Assembly: GCA_973895155.1 (NCBI GenBank)
Contig: OZ316893.1
Location: 18,786,001 to 18,850,000 of the forward strand
Length of the DNA stretch: 64,000 nt
Direction of reading: 5' to 3'
Origin: Marsupella aquatica
Lineage: Eukaryota > Marchantiophyta
A program made the position numbers and the translations under genes. Shown piece by piece: positions 33,453 to 45,789 of the stretch (its first letter is position 1; every line of letters starts with the position of its first letter). The notes under the pieces were generated by a model that searched no databases, was not told the DNA's origin, and saw only the letters and a list, made by a program, of their open reading frames with translations.

Positions 33453-34711
33453 ACCTGAGCAGCTTGAGTCTCGGCTTGAGTTCTCCTAGCTGGCAGCTCC
33501 AAGGATCCAACAAACTACTTAGGTGCAAGCGCGTACATACTGTGCGACTCCGAGTCCCTTGAACCTCCTTCTGCCTAACGAAACAAGAAGTTAGAATTAT
33601 TTTGTTGAATCATTTGAATGAACAAACGTCATTACTAAGTGGCCAATTGTTATGAAGAGATACTCAATTTCAAGTGACCACAAATATCTAATAAGGAATC
33701 TGACCAATGTGCGCAAGCTCTGCAATCGAGTGACAAGCTTGAGAAATCTTTAAACAATGAACATGACGCTCTATGAAGCGACAATCTTGACTCTAAACTG
33801 TAGTTGACGGGATTTAACATTCAATGTTCAAGAATATTGTATGCTAGCTAAGTGATAGCAATCGGGGTCCAACTGCCCTAGCCGCCCAGGTTCACCTTAG
33901 TCGCAAGCTGCGCCACTCCAAGTCGCTCCCTCTCTCATCCTAAAGATGCAAACATCAAAGTTGAAAGGTGCATGTTGAAGTTGAACGTCTACCGAAGTTG
34001 AAGTACTTTGGGACGTGACTTTCTAACCTCAAAACCAATCAAAATGACATTCAATCAACAAACATTTGACAAGGAAAAAAGCTATAGAACACTGACCGAG
34101 GAAGGCGACTGTCACCACAAACATGCTCTGCAATCCAATGTCAAGCAGTCTTCCTCCAATCGACGCGACGCCGAGCTTGCAAGAAATGATCTCCACCTTG
34201 TGGTCTACATGCTCCAGTCCGCAACAATTCTGCAACTGAGCACATTGAAAAGACTCGATTCCACAAAGAAAAGTGCATCCACAGACGAACGCCAATGTTA
34301 TGTGTGATTGCCCCGCTAAGCTACGGGCAGGATTGCTGTTCCTTACGGGAACGGTTGAGATCAACATTCTTTAAGGATTTGAAAACCATAGAGCGGGCCA
34401 CAGAGTCAAGGCGACGAGTGCCCCCGCAAAGCGATGGTCGAGATCTCTACTCGTTAAGGGAACGGTTAAGATTCTACTATGCTAAACTGGTACATCCAAT
34501 TTCAAATCACAAAGTAAAATGTGAAAACAAGTAGAGTACCTCACGGATTTTTGCTCTCAACCTCCATCCACGTCACTATACTTGCAACAAACTTGCAACT
34601 AACTATCCCCTCATCATGATTGGTTTAGAGGTATTGAGTAGTACTACCGTAGTGGTACTAAAAGTGGTATTATTTTGCTCATATTTGCCCCCCTCTAGCT
34701 TGCTTTGAGCC
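33453..34711. other. Element T copy 1: right-terminal region
   Basis: Probably the 5' leader/promoter of the minus-strand RING gene and the element's right terminus. A segment at 34,310-34,485 holds two diverged tandem units (both contain GGGAACGGTT), apparently one unit in copy 2 near 50,180-50,220. The last 90 bp carry GAGGTATTGAG, AGTAGTACTACC, GTGGTACTA and GTGGTATTATTTTGCTCA, the same motif class as the internal arrays, and end GCTTTGAGCC. Confidence 0.55.
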
Positions 34712-36282
34712 AGAAGGTATACAGTACTGTGGAGGCTTTCATTAAGCATGATTTCTATGCAAGATGGCAAGGAGAACAATATCAGAATTGTTTGAAGACA
34801 TTTCAGAAGGGTACAGTCGTTTCCTCAATAGATTTTGCCGAGAATTACACTTTTGCAGTACAAGATGAGGTCCAGAGTTTTCACTGGGATAATCATCAGA
34901 TTACAATACTTGTGTTGATCACATACCGTCATCAGCATGATAAGGAGGAGGATGACCCCATTGTGTATGACTCCCATGGTAAACGAATTACCAGGTTCAT
35001 TGAAGCTGATTACCACTTTTTCATTTTCGACGACAATAGTCATGACACCTTTTTTGTCCAACATTGCTTGGACTTTCATTGGGGCTGGATGCAAGAGTAG
35101 GGTTTCCTTGTCAACAACCGTATCATGTGGTCTGATGGGTGTGCAGCCCAATTCAAGGCTTGTCAACCGTTCTCATATGTAGCCAAGTACTACAATGAAT
35201 ACGGAGCAAGGATGATGTGGTGTTTTCATGCCTCAGGGCATGGGAAAGGAGTACAGGTATATGTTGCATTCTTTGACTACAGTTTTGAGCCGTGTTTTAT
35301 GCATGCATGCACTCTACTATGCTTGCAATCATTTTCAATTATATTGTACATGCATTTTACTTTTCTCTAGTGTGCATAATATCTTACTATGATTGTTTGT
35401 ACTGTCATATGTACTTATTTCATTCCACAGGATGGTCTTGGAGGTGGACTGAAGAGTGCCCTTCGAAAGGAGCAATTACGAACAAAAGGAGGGCATCCAA
35501 TGGAGGGTGCAAAGGATGTTGTGGCATTCTTGAAAGAACGCTTTTGCCTGGGGAAGGAAAGGGAGTATGATAAGAAACAAGGAGTTCGACGTTTCTTTTG
35601 GGAGATAGGAGTGCAAGAAGTTCAGAGAATTCAGGCAAATGAATGCTTGCCTATCAAGGGTATTAGGTAGATGCACTATTTTCTGGGGTACAGCAAGAAG
35701 AATCCGATGATGTTGAAATGTCGTGAGCTGGCATGTTTTTGTGAGGATTGTGTGGTTGATGCATAGAATCATAGCAATTGCGAGAATCAAGCATGGGTCA
35801 ACCCATGGGATGTTGACCATGTGTTTCCACTGCAGCCAATTGAGATTGCTAGTATTATTCAAGACATGCATGATGGCCTAGATGCTAACAATTGTGACTA
35901 TGAAAATTACCTTGGAGATCTGGTTGACGTTGGTGACTACTTTTCTGTTCTGGCTAAGGAAGGGAACATTTGGCATGCAGAATTTTATATTTTGCTGTGC
36001 ATAAAGTTGGCTACTATTGTTGAAGCAGACTTCACTGATGATTACGGTGCAAAGTTCTTGATTGGTGATAGAGTGTTGGCTGGCACGTGGTATCAACAGT
36101 ATGGTAGGTTATCGGATTATTGCTTTGTTAGATATGAGAAGGCTAGCTTGAGTTATGTGGATGTGTCCTCTGTGGTACACATCAAATTTGGCCTTGTACC
36201 AACAAAGGTTGTGAGCGGCTCACCAGGATTCAAACTTTCACCAAGCACCCTAGATGCAATTTTGTGTTCAACAGAAAGGTAG
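34712..36282 (+). pseudogene. Element T transposase-like gene, copy 2 (5' truncated, three nonsense codons)
   Basis: It is nearly identical to copy 1 from the KVYSTVEAF segment onward: DFAENYTFAVQ, SDGCAAQFK, SGHGKG, then DGLGGGLK after an intron at 35,257-35,430. That intron is 45 bp longer than in copy 1. In-frame TAG codons lie at 35,098-35,100, 35,668-35,670 and 35,764-35,766; copy 1 reads CAG, CAG and GAG there. The break at 434 in copy 1 is TGG here. It is inactive as read. Confidence 0.7.
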
Positions 36283-36540
36283 TCATTCTGAATGATGTAT
36301 GATTTCAATTTTCATTGTATGATTTCAATTCTGAAGGGTTTCTAATATGTACAGTTTAATACTAGTTTAGTAATTGGTCCTTTGAGTTGAAGTACAGTTC
36401 AGACCAGTTTAGCATCTAATGCGAGTGCATTTGTTGAGTTCAGGGAAAATCCTTCAGTGAGTACAATGAATTTGTATGGGTAAGATCACCCGCAATTCTC
36501 AAGGACAGGTAAACACACAAGATTCATAGTTTGACCTCAT

Positions 36541-37010
36541 TATATAATACTTGGTTTCTTTGTCATTAATACTATTTGCGTCTTACCCAATACCTAGTCT
36601 GTAGTACTTAATACTTCTATAGTACTCAATACCCAATACCTACTTCAATTCATAATACTTAATAATACTTTAATTAGAGTATTTGCCAATACCACTCAAG
36701 AATGCATAATACCACTTAAGTAGTACCCTAATACCAATTTGTAATACTAATACTCTATAGTACCTAGGTGTACTAAAACAATACTCGCTAATACTTTCAA
36801 TACCTATTCAGTAATACTGAATACTCAATAATACTTTCAATACCTAATACTACATAATACCATGTAATACCATAAATACCTAATACCATAAATACCCAAT
36901 ACTATGCAATATTGTATAGTACTACTAATACCAAACACTCTATAATACGTACTAATACTTCCAAGTACCTAGCATTTGGGTAATACTAATACTTTGTAAT
37001 ACCGAGTACC
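36541..37010 (+). repeat. AATAC/AGTACC-core degenerate array, copy 2
   Basis: The same kind of array as 1,895-2,448, in the same position after the transposase gene, but uninterrupted. It preserves the empty CACTA target site, with AATACTTTGTAATACC near 36,978-36,995. Confidence 0.8.
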
Positions 37011-37640
37011 TAGTATTGTGTAATGTTTACCAGGATTGGGTTATGAAGTATAGAATCCAGTGTGATTGATACAATATATATGGGCATTAGCTGTTGATAA
37101 AATTTTGATGGATGGTTGCACTTGTTTCTCTTACCATGCAGGTGATGAGTCCCTAGCTCTTTGTAATTTTGCTTGGATGCAAGATACAAGGATAGAGTTG
37201 TTGTAGTAGCCAAAAATAGACTAGGGAAGTTCACAAGACCAAAGTTGAAGCTCGGCTTAGATTTCACAGTTAGTTTAGTGAGATACGTAGTCAATGTAGT
37301 GAACCACTGTCTCAGTACAAGCATGTTGTCAATGGAAGCTTACGTTTCCTTGCCTTGAAAAATTCAAAAACGCATTGAAATTGAAACACGTTGAATCTTG
37401 TGTAATATCAAAATATCGATGGAATGAGTGTATGTTAAAGTTATTCTCTAGTCACGATCAATGGAATTAATGAGTGTGTCCAACTTCTTGTATGGTCAGT
37501 GGTAGAATGATTCATCCTTGCATGGGATGAAGTGAAGGATATGTCCATTCATGGACCCATATTGTTGTTTGTATAGCTCATGCTGTCTTTTGAGATCTGC
37601 CTTGGTCTGATTTCTTTATTTCAATCATCAAAAGAGGAGC

Positions 37641-37745
37641 TATGATAGGATAATGAATAGTAACTATCAATAGAATGAGTAGGGTCATGGTACATATAGG
37701 TGTGTTGGGTGACCAGTTGGTCCGGTCAATGGGTAGAGTCTAACA
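37641..37745 (-). repeat. Copia-B 3' LTR
   Basis: 105 bp, next to the purine tract at 37,746-37,754 (AAGGGGAAA on the minus strand). It differs from the partner repeat at about 37,706, 37,716 and 37,722. Confidence 0.9.
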
Positions 37746-38043
37746 TTTCCCCTTGTCTATATAGTGACAACTATGTAGACAATATAGACTGGACCTATCA
37801 TACCATTTTAATAGAGTATACATGATATGAGTACAAGTGAGGTAGACTGTCTCGTTAAAAAACCTTTATCAACTCTAGTTAAATAAAAACTCTACCGGTG
37901 TAGCAGAGAAAAAGTTTGAGTGCTAAAGGAAAAAGAGTGCAGCCTAACAGTCCTCGTCGTAATAAGTATCAATATTATATAAAGTCAGATGCTATAGTAA
38001 ATCTAGTTTCAACATCTGTCTCAACAATAAGTCGTCAGTATCA

Positions 38044-41000
38044 TCAGTCATGGTGTAGCAGCATCTCCATGGTCATCATGCATCGTACGCTCCGTAGTCC
38101 AATCGCCTGGCAGTGCCGGTGATGAATGGCCGGCAATAGTGATTTGGTGAAGAGATCCACATAGTTGTCTGCACTTGAAATCTGTAAAATGTTGATCTCT
38201 GTTCCATGTAACTCATGGGCGTAGAAGAACTTCGGAGCTATGTGCTTCACTTGATCGCCTTTGATGAATCCTTTCGTGATCTGCTGTATACATGCTGCGT
38301 TATCCTCAAAGATATTAGTAGACTTCGTTAGTGTTGGTAGGCCGTATTTAGTATTGATGTGATTTATAAAAGATCATAACCAAACGGCTTTGTGACTAGC
38401 CTCATGTAGAGCTAAAATCTCTGAGTGATTCGATGAGGTTGCTATTACGGTCGGTTTCACGCTTTTCCAAGAAAAAGTGGTACCCCCTATAATAAAAACA
38501 TATCCGGTTTGGGATTTTGCGGTGTTAGTGTCGGAAAGATATCTGACATCCGCATATCCTATGAGTTCATGGTTTGCACCGAATGGGTAAAATAACCCGG
38601 TATCAGTGGTGCCACGCAGGTACCTAAATACGTGCTTAACTTCGTTCCAGTGTCTGTCTGTGGGAGTTGCACTGTGCCTAGCTAGTAAGTTAACTACAAA
38701 TGCAATGTCTAGTCGGGTCTGATTTGCTAAATACATTAATGCTCCTATCGCGGAAAGATATGGAGTTTTCGGTCCTAATAGTGGTTTGTGTTCTTCGCGC
38801 TTGCAAAAAACATCAGTAGTGTTTTCTAATGAACGTACCACCATTGGAGACGTTAATGTGTGTGCTAAGTTTATATTGAACTGTTTTAGGATCTTTTTAG
38901 TTTGTGTTGTCTGATGGAGCATCATGCCAGTAGGCAAGGTCTCCAGTTGTAAACCTAAACAAAAGTTTGTATGGCCAAGGTCTTTCATCTAAAATGTTGT
39001 TTTGAGACGGGTAACAGTATCTTCTGTAATTTGGGGTGTCCCAAATATGTTTAAGTCGTTGACATAAATAGAGACGATGACATATTTATCATCCATATGT
39101 TTAATAAATAAACATGGAGTAATTACATCATGGGAAAAACCCATGGAAATCATCTCATTAGTGAATCTTTGATGCCATACTCTGCCACTTTGTTTCAGGC
39201 CATATAATGCCTTCAACACGCGGATAGCTAGTCCGCGGTGAGTATGCCGTATGGCTAACATAGGGGTGTCATTTTGATGAGTTACATGTGTAGATAACAT
39301 ATGAGGTGTACTCGATGTGTTTGGTTGATAATCTTATGTAAATATGGAATATACAATGTAGTGCCTTGAGCTAAAGCTCGACGACATTCCTCCAACTCGG
39401 GAGGTAATTGCATGTATAGACAAGTGTCTAAAGTTCCATATAGATATGCGGTCACGACATCCAGTTGTCGCATCTTAAGTTTATGGAAAATGGAAAATCC
39501 GATAAGGTATTGAAATGTTGTGTTGTCCATAACCGGTGAGTAAGTTTCATCATAATGGATTCCCGGTTGTTGGGTGAATCCTTTCCCTACCAGACGTGCT
39601 TTGTAGCATACAACCTGACCTTTATCATTTCTTTTGCGGACGAAGGTCCACTTGTAGCCAATGAGGTGTACATCTCTCGGTGTTGGCTCAACTGGGCCAA
39701 AAGTGTGTCTACTTAGTAGAGAATCTAATTCGCCATTGATAGTTTTTTGCCATTCAGGCCAATCTGGTTTGTTTTGGCATTCTAATATGGAAATTGGTTC
39801 AGGTGTATCGTCATTGATATGTGTTGCCACCATTAATGCAAAAGCATCATCTATTGAAGTAGTAGTTCTATCCCACATCGCACCGGTGTGTGCGTAGTGG
39901 ATAGAGATCTCTTCATGAGTTGTGGAGTCAGTATGATCTACGTAAGGTGAAGGAGGGATAGATGAACCACGCCTTCTTGGTTGTTTATCTTTTGATCCCA
40001 AGGGTCTGCCACGTTTGGCACGAGGTTGGGATGTACTTGCTGGCTCTCTTGATAATTCAATGCGAGCGGATGCTCTCGCAGCTGGAATATGTGAGCGGGT
40101 AACTTGTGATGTATCGACAAAAGCGTCAGGAAATTCTTCCACAATCTTGTGAAGTTGAAAAATTTGCCAAACTTCTTTCTCCCCCTGATTTGTTCTAAGG
40201 TCTTGCCAAAATGGTGAATGTCTCTCCCACTCCAAAGGTGGTAGTGGGTGTTCAGGGGTTATTAATGGTGGATAAATATGCTCATCAAAATGACAATCTA
40301 AAAATCTGGCTTTAAAAATGTTGCCTGTTGTAGGCTCCATATATCTGATTATGGACGATGAGTTGAATCCGATGTATATCCCCAACTGTCGTTGGGGTCC
40401 CATCTTGGTTTGTTTGGGTGGAGTAATGGGGACCATTACTTGACATCCAAATGAACGAAGGTGGGATAGATCGGGTTTGATACCGTTAGCAATTTGGTAT
40501 GGGCTATAAGTATTAAAAGTTGATGGGCGGTATTGAATTAATGCGTTAGCCTGTAATATGGCATGTCCCCATGCTGAGACGGGGAGTTTCGACTGCATTA
40601 GTAGTGGGCGTGCAATCAGCTGAAGGCGTTTAATGACAGCTTCAACTAATCCATTCTAGAAATGCACGTGGGGTACAGGATATTGTACATCGATACCTAG
40701 TGATGTACAGAAGTCATCAAATGTTTTGGATGTGAATTCCCCTGCATTGTCAACCCTTAGTGTCTTAATGGGGTGATTGGGAAATTGTGTCTTCATGCAC
40801 AAGATTTGCGCCAAGATGCAAGGCATAACCATGTTCCGCATCGAAAGCAGGGTCACATTTGACCATTTGGTTGATGCATCGATCAGTACCATAAAGTAGC
40901 TGAATGGTCCGCTCGGTGGGTTATTTGGCCCGCAGACATCCGCATGTATGATGTCCAAGAATTTTGGTATCTTGGTTGGCAATTTTGATGTCGTGGGCCT

Positions 41001-42697
41001 TGTTATTAGTTTGCCGCATGAGCATGCGGTGCATGGAGTGCTAGCTGGAATGTGGCGTATGTTAGTTGGAATGCCTCGTGAATTCTTAATAAGTTTGCTT
41101 AGCATGGATTGATCGGGGTGGCCAAGGCGTGCATGCCAAAGCGCGGGCAATTCACTTGGTTGTGCATTGTTATGCAAATATTCAATTTGAGTTACATAAA
41201 ACCCGCATGGGTACAAGAAAAGAGTCTCTTTAATGATTTTCCCCATAGGGGTATTTTCAACCAAATGGATTATTTCCTGGTCTTTTGTATCGCCTGTTTG
41301 GACGTGGAGTCCATTTGCTCGTATATCCCTAAAGCTTAGAAGATGACGGGTTGCATTCGGGGCGAAGATAGCTGATTCTATCTGGATTTCTGTACCCTAC
41401 GGAAGTTGAATAGAAGCTAGGCCGAAGCCCTCTTCTATCTGGCTAGGACCATTGATAGTGGTCAGTGATCTACTTGAAGGTGTGATCTTGTGGAAAAGAG
41501 TTCTATCCTGAAGGATAGTATGAGTAGTCGCGCTATCAATAATGCATGTGCTGGGACTATTTAGGTCCGGGGTTGTGGAGCTACTTGCCACTAAATATGC
41601 CTCGGGTTGTGCAGGTGTGTCTGAAAAATCTTGAAATAAGTCTCTGGATTCCATAAACGCCCCGTGGGTCTCACGGGGTGGTGCCCTAGGGTTTTGGCCA
41701 TCTTTTAGGGATTGTTGGTATAAATCTCTAAGGTACTGTGGAATCCTACAGTTGCGGGCCAGATGGTTGGTCATGCCACATTCGTGGCATCTTGGTCGTT
41801 CTCGCTATGGTCGAGGTTGAGGCCGATCACTTCGGCGGTCATTCTGGTATCTCCTTCCACCTCGGCCGCGTGTGACGTTGTTGCAAAAACTCTGTTGTTG
41901 TGGGCGCCCATTTGGGCGATCTCTAAAGGCCTGTCGAAAGGTGCCGCATTGCTGGTGTTGGTTGAAGAAACTCCCCCTGTTGAGGGTGTTTCTCCTATTA
42001 CCATTCTTGGTGCGCTTGTCATCCTACCTTGATGTGGAGGGTCCAGCATTGTCGATGTGATGGGTTTCTCTCTCTGGTCCTGGGGGTAGTGTGCCCGCAG
42101 GACGTTTCCTAGAGTTAACTAAAAGGAGCTCTTGGTTCCTTTCTGTTACTAGGAGGTGGGCGATGAGCTCTGAATATTGTCCGAACTTCATGTTCCGGTA
42201 CTGGGTTGATAGTAGTACGTTCGAAGAGTGGAACGTGGACAAGGTTTTTTCTAGCAAGTCCTTGTCTGCAACTGGCTTGCCACAGAGTGCAAGGGTTGAG
42301 GTGATTCTGAATAGCTCACTATTGTAGGTTGAGATGATGTAAAATCTTGGACCTATAAGTTTAGCCATTCTTGGCGGGCTCTAGGTAGTTCGACTAATTT
42401 TTGGTGGTCGAATCGGGTCTTAAGCGTTGTCCATAGCTCGCGAGGGGTGGTTAGGTGCATGTACTGTCTTTGCAAGAACCTATGGATATGGCGTCAAAGA
42501 AATACTAGGGCCTTTGATTCATTGGCCTTGGTTAACAGGTCTGGTTGGGGTTCGTCTGCTAGTATGGGTTGAGCTATCCCTATAGCCGGGAGTAGGGTTA
42601 AAGAGGTCAGGTTCTCCTTGAGGTTCATGGACCACTCGAGGTAATTGTTACCATCAATTTCTAAAGTTGGGAAAGTCAATTTCTCCAGGTTGGCCAT
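38044..42697 (-). pseudogene. Copia-B gag-pol remnant (multiple stops and frameshifts)
   Basis: Broken segments on the minus strand run in copia order. They are gag (42,697-42,024, MANLEKLTFPTLEIDGNNYL), protease (41,774-41,397, CIIDSATTHTIL, with Ala for the usual Gly), GAG-pre-integrase and integrase (41,264-40,656, HARLGHPD, HADVCGP, RVDNAGEF) and reverse transcriptase (40,598-38,989). RNase H (38,988-38,044, GYADVRYLSD, NHSEILALHEA) follows. The reverse-transcriptase box reads YVND instead of YVDD, losing a catalytic Asp. Non-functional. Confidence 0.92.
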
Positions 42698-44149
42698 CTA
42701 GGGTTGCTATGGCATTATTTTCTAAGCTCCTTTTTGATAGTATTTAGGGCTTATAGAGTAATAGCCATAAATAAAAGTCGACAAAGCATATTTATGCGGC
42801 ATGCAAAGTGGGACTTGGTGTAGAGAGCATGCAAATTTGGAATGCAGTTTTATGGTTTGCACTTAGGATTTAGGTTTTCCTTGTTATTTGGTTAACTACA
42901 AAGTTTTCTTTGTATGTGTTGTTTCCTTTGTTAAATTATGCAGTAATGGATTTTTGCAGTTTGTGCAGTTATGGGTGATTAGTGCACATGTGGCTTTGTA
43001 AAGTTAAGTTTCCTTTGTTATAGTGTGCATTTATGAAGGGATGCACTTAAGTTGTTAAGTGCACATGAATACACAGAAAACAGGATTGCCTTGTTGAAAT
43101 TTTCACTTAAGGAGGGTGAAGCGGTTAGGGGATTTATCTCAACATTTTGTCGATGGGTTGTTTAGCAATGTTGTTCTTTCCCTTCGAACAGCCCCGTTCT
43201 CGCCTCCTTGCCTCGTCCTTCAGGTGTTGTTTTGAATCTCGGTCAATTGGCTCTCCTTGGATTCTTCAACTTGCTTTTTGTGTTTCTGTTCGCAATCTGC
43301 TTCCTATCTACTTCTATTTCTCTTAGTCTTCTTCGACAAGATCTCAAGTTTTGTTCATGCAGCCCTTTTCAACAACGAAATATGCATGGGGATCCTTCTC
43401 ATCAAGCAGCCCCGGATCCCTTGTCTAACCGATCCTTTCTTTTCTGCTCTCTTGTTCTTTGTGTTCTCTATGTCCTTATCAATTGTTGATCTCACGAGCT
43501 ACACTCCGATGAGGAAAAGCTCAATGTCATTCGGATATCTGGTTCAATTTTGCTTGAGTGATCAATTTCCTCTCTATTTGCGTATCTTCGTCCATCTGAG
43601 CTGCGTTCTCTGGTTCTTGTTTCAATAGGTCTACTTCTTCTGTGTTTAGAGTCTACTTCTCAATTGCTTACAAACTCGATTTGCTCTCGAACTCGATTGA
43701 TTGATCGTTCCTTCTATTTGATTGATTTGTTCTCGGGAGGAATCGTCTTCTGATGGTCTGCAATCTGATTGAAAGAGTCTATCCGTGGGTGACTCTCCAT
43801 ATGCGGTAGAATGATAACTCTGTTGTAGATTTCTCATTTCACCTGCAAACTCTTTGTACATCGCCCTGGATAACCGAATCTCGAGTCGGACAGTGGAGAG
43901 TCCGTGATTGTAACAAATTGCTTTGAATCTTCATAATGAATTTAATCCAATCACCTCAATCTTAATTCACCTTCCTCAGTTCCTGAAATTCATTATCGGA
44001 GGATAAGTGTTGGACATCTCCTTGGTGAGCCAACTTTGACGGACCTGGCTCGGTGCTCCCTTTTTTCAGTCACTGGTATTTCTCTTCTCTCTTGTGCCAT
44101 AGCTTTTCGCTCTCCTGTGCTCTAAGCTGGGTGAGTCATGCTGATAACG
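42698..44149. other. Copia-B leader between 5' LTR and gag
   Basis: About 1.45 kb with no convincing frame on the element's coding strand. Opposite-strand frames (43,208-43,628) look like Phe/Leu/Ser-rich chance translation of purine-rich leader. The long leader is unusual for such a short-LTR copia. Confidence 0.5.
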
Positions 44150-44254
44150 TATGATAGGATAATGAATAGTAACTATCAATAGAATGAGTAGGGTCATGGT
44201 ACATATAGGTGTGTCGGGTGACCGGTTGGTACGGTCAATGGGTAGAGTCTAACA
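44150..44254 (-). repeat. Copia-B 5' LTR
   Basis: 105 bp; followed inward (44,149 downward) by CGTTATCAGCATGA, which matches the primer-binding sequence of Copia-A over its first 11 bases. Confidence 0.9.
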
Positions 44255-44259
44255 GGAGC

Positions 44260-45164
44260 ATGATTGTTTCATAGTATCAGTGTGTACCCTCATTCACTTT
44301 ATCTATCCTAAGTGAGTGTATATACTGAAATCACTTAGAGCATGAATGGCATTTTCTATTCCAAGGTTAACTTTGTACTATGATCCATTGAACTGTTGGG
44401 CCTGTAGACTTTAGTTTCCATCTTCGCATGTTAAAAAAACTACTCTCGCAATTTGTCAAATAGGCAGCTCTATTTCTCTTCTATTCCTAACACATCAAGA
44501 TTTGTGCTCCTTCTATGAGAAATCCTCTATCTCTCATGTACTTAAGGCTTGCTACACAAGTCTTACAAAGTCCTTTAGTTGGTCCAAAAAGACAGCTGGT
44601 ATTGTAGGTCGTTCCATAGGAGAATAGGCTATTGTCATGTATGCTATAATTCAACGGCAATTAAGACAAAGGTGCGCAAAAGCAATGTGGCTCATATGTG
44701 GTTTGTACACAATCACTCAATTTATTTAATGTGCAAGCTGGACTTTAGCTTTGTACAGTGCATCCAGTACCCACAGGATACAAAATTGATTGATTGTAAC
44801 TAATCCAAGCAGAAATAGAAAGAACCACACTGAACTATTGGGCCTGTAGAAAAATCTGGCCACAAAATCTGCATGCAAAAACACTACTGCAAAAACTGCA
44901 GCTTCGTCTCTACAAAAACGTTCTCCTCGGATCAACTCATTCCTAATCTAAAACCGCATGCAGAAACACTACTGCAAAAATTGCAAAAACTGCAGCTCTA
45001 TCTCTACAAGTCCCAAAACATTCTCCTAAGATGACCTCATTCCTAATCTAAACCTTGATGACGAAGTGCAACTAAAATACCCTCCATTTGGTCCAAAAGG
45101 ACAGATCCTCTTGGTACGAGGGATTGTTCCACATTGGTGGACCTTGGGTGGGACCTAGCTAGTG
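44260..45164. other. Element T copy 2: segment before the RPA-like gene
   Basis: Counterpart of about 28,900-29,500 in copy 1 (for example TTTGTGCTCCTTCTATGAGA against CTGTGCTCCTTCTATAAGA). It contains an imperfect local duplication, AAAAACACTACTGCAAAAAC near 44,877 and a similar phrase near 44,965. No gene seen. Confidence 0.5.
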
Positions 45165-45685
45165 TCACACTAGCAGGCCAGGGGACCCAATATGGGTAGG
45201 AACCCCTAGGACAGACTCAATTTCCACTGACAGTACCCCATCTTTTACAGTCAAGGCAGCCGAGCACCTCCAACAGTGCAAGGCAACAGCCCGGACGTAG
45301 TCCAACTGCTCCTGTTCAGTGCAAGTTCGTAGGTCTGAAGCTCCTAGCCCCAACCAGACTGAAGCGCTATCCCGAATCTTAGCACGAATGGGGGTTGCCT
45401 GCCCGAATACCGCATCAACAATGACAACATCAAAACCATATGTATCAACACCCTCCCCTGGATGGCCACACACCTGCCGGCCAAGCTCCTTTGATGAGCC
45501 ACAAATGCCTCCATGTCCTAGCCGATGTGAGCACGCTTTGTAAATAAAGCGTCGAGGATGGGGGAAGGTAGAATGAAAGTTCACAACATGAACCACAACA
45601 TCTTGAAATTTAGCAGGCTGCCCTGCTTCCACAACCTACTCGACTTCTATCACAGGAGTCCCCATTCTTGTGCGTCAACAAAATC
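45165..45685 (-). pseudogene. RPA-like OB-fold/zinc-ribbon gene, element T copy 2
   Basis: Homologue of 29,504-30,021, starting at the equivalent acceptor (45,686-45,688). It keeps DVVVHVVNFHSTFPHP, FIYKACSHRL, GGICGSSKEL, VCGHP, VVIVDAVFGQATPIRAKI and SASVWLGLGASDLR. An in-frame TAG interrupts the N-terminal part near 45,638 (copy 1 reads an Arg codon there). The cysteines are retained despite clear divergence elsewhere, which suggests past selection on the fold (inference). Confidence 0.55.
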
Positions 45686-45789
45686 CTGCAAAACTACAAG
45701 TCCAATACTCAAATTAATACTCAAGGATTCCAGATGGATATTCAATGACGATGCCTTGCATACAAAACATAACAGACAATCAACTATGT

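Larger units (their letters stand above)
1..34711 (+). mobile_element. Element T, copy 1 (left end outside window; split by a CACTA insertion)
   Basis: Copy 1 is defined by colinear similarity to copy 2 (34,712-50,493). The shared order is: plus-strand transposase gene, AATAC-rich array, minus-strand RPA-like gene, 21-bp palindromic array, minus-strand RING gene, and a common right end reading TTGCTTTGAGCC at 34,700-34,711. Copy 1 is split between 2,451 and 28,253 by the CACTA element; removing it rejoins the sequence found uninterrupted near 36,975-37,015 of copy 2. The right end directly abuts the middle of copy 2's transposase exon, so copy 1 probably inserted into copy 2. The left end, and so the length, terminal inverted repeat and full target duplication, cannot be seen. 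The family is not one I recognise; boundaries come only from comparing the two copies. Confidence 0.7.
37641..44254 (-). mobile_element. Copia-B: decayed Ty1/copia with unusually short 105-bp LTRs
   Basis: Two 105-bp repeats (37,641-37,745 and 44,150-44,254) are flanked by GGAGC (37,636-37,640 and 44,255-44,259). On the coding (minus) strand the LTR starts TGTTAGACTC and ends CCTATCATA, a TG..TA rather than TG..CA end. The repeats differ at three positions I can see (about 3%). The primer-binding sequence CGTTATCAGCATGA lies just inside the right LTR, and a purine tract AAGGGGAAA lies inside the left one. Total 6.6 kb, with a long leader (about 1.45 kb) between the 5' LTR and gag. Confidence 0.92.

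Noticed and set aside
43208-43628. Plus-strand Phe/Leu/Ser-rich frames in the Copia-B leader
   Set aside because: They lie on the opposite strand to the element's genes, look like translated low-complexity sequence and have no partner elsewhere.
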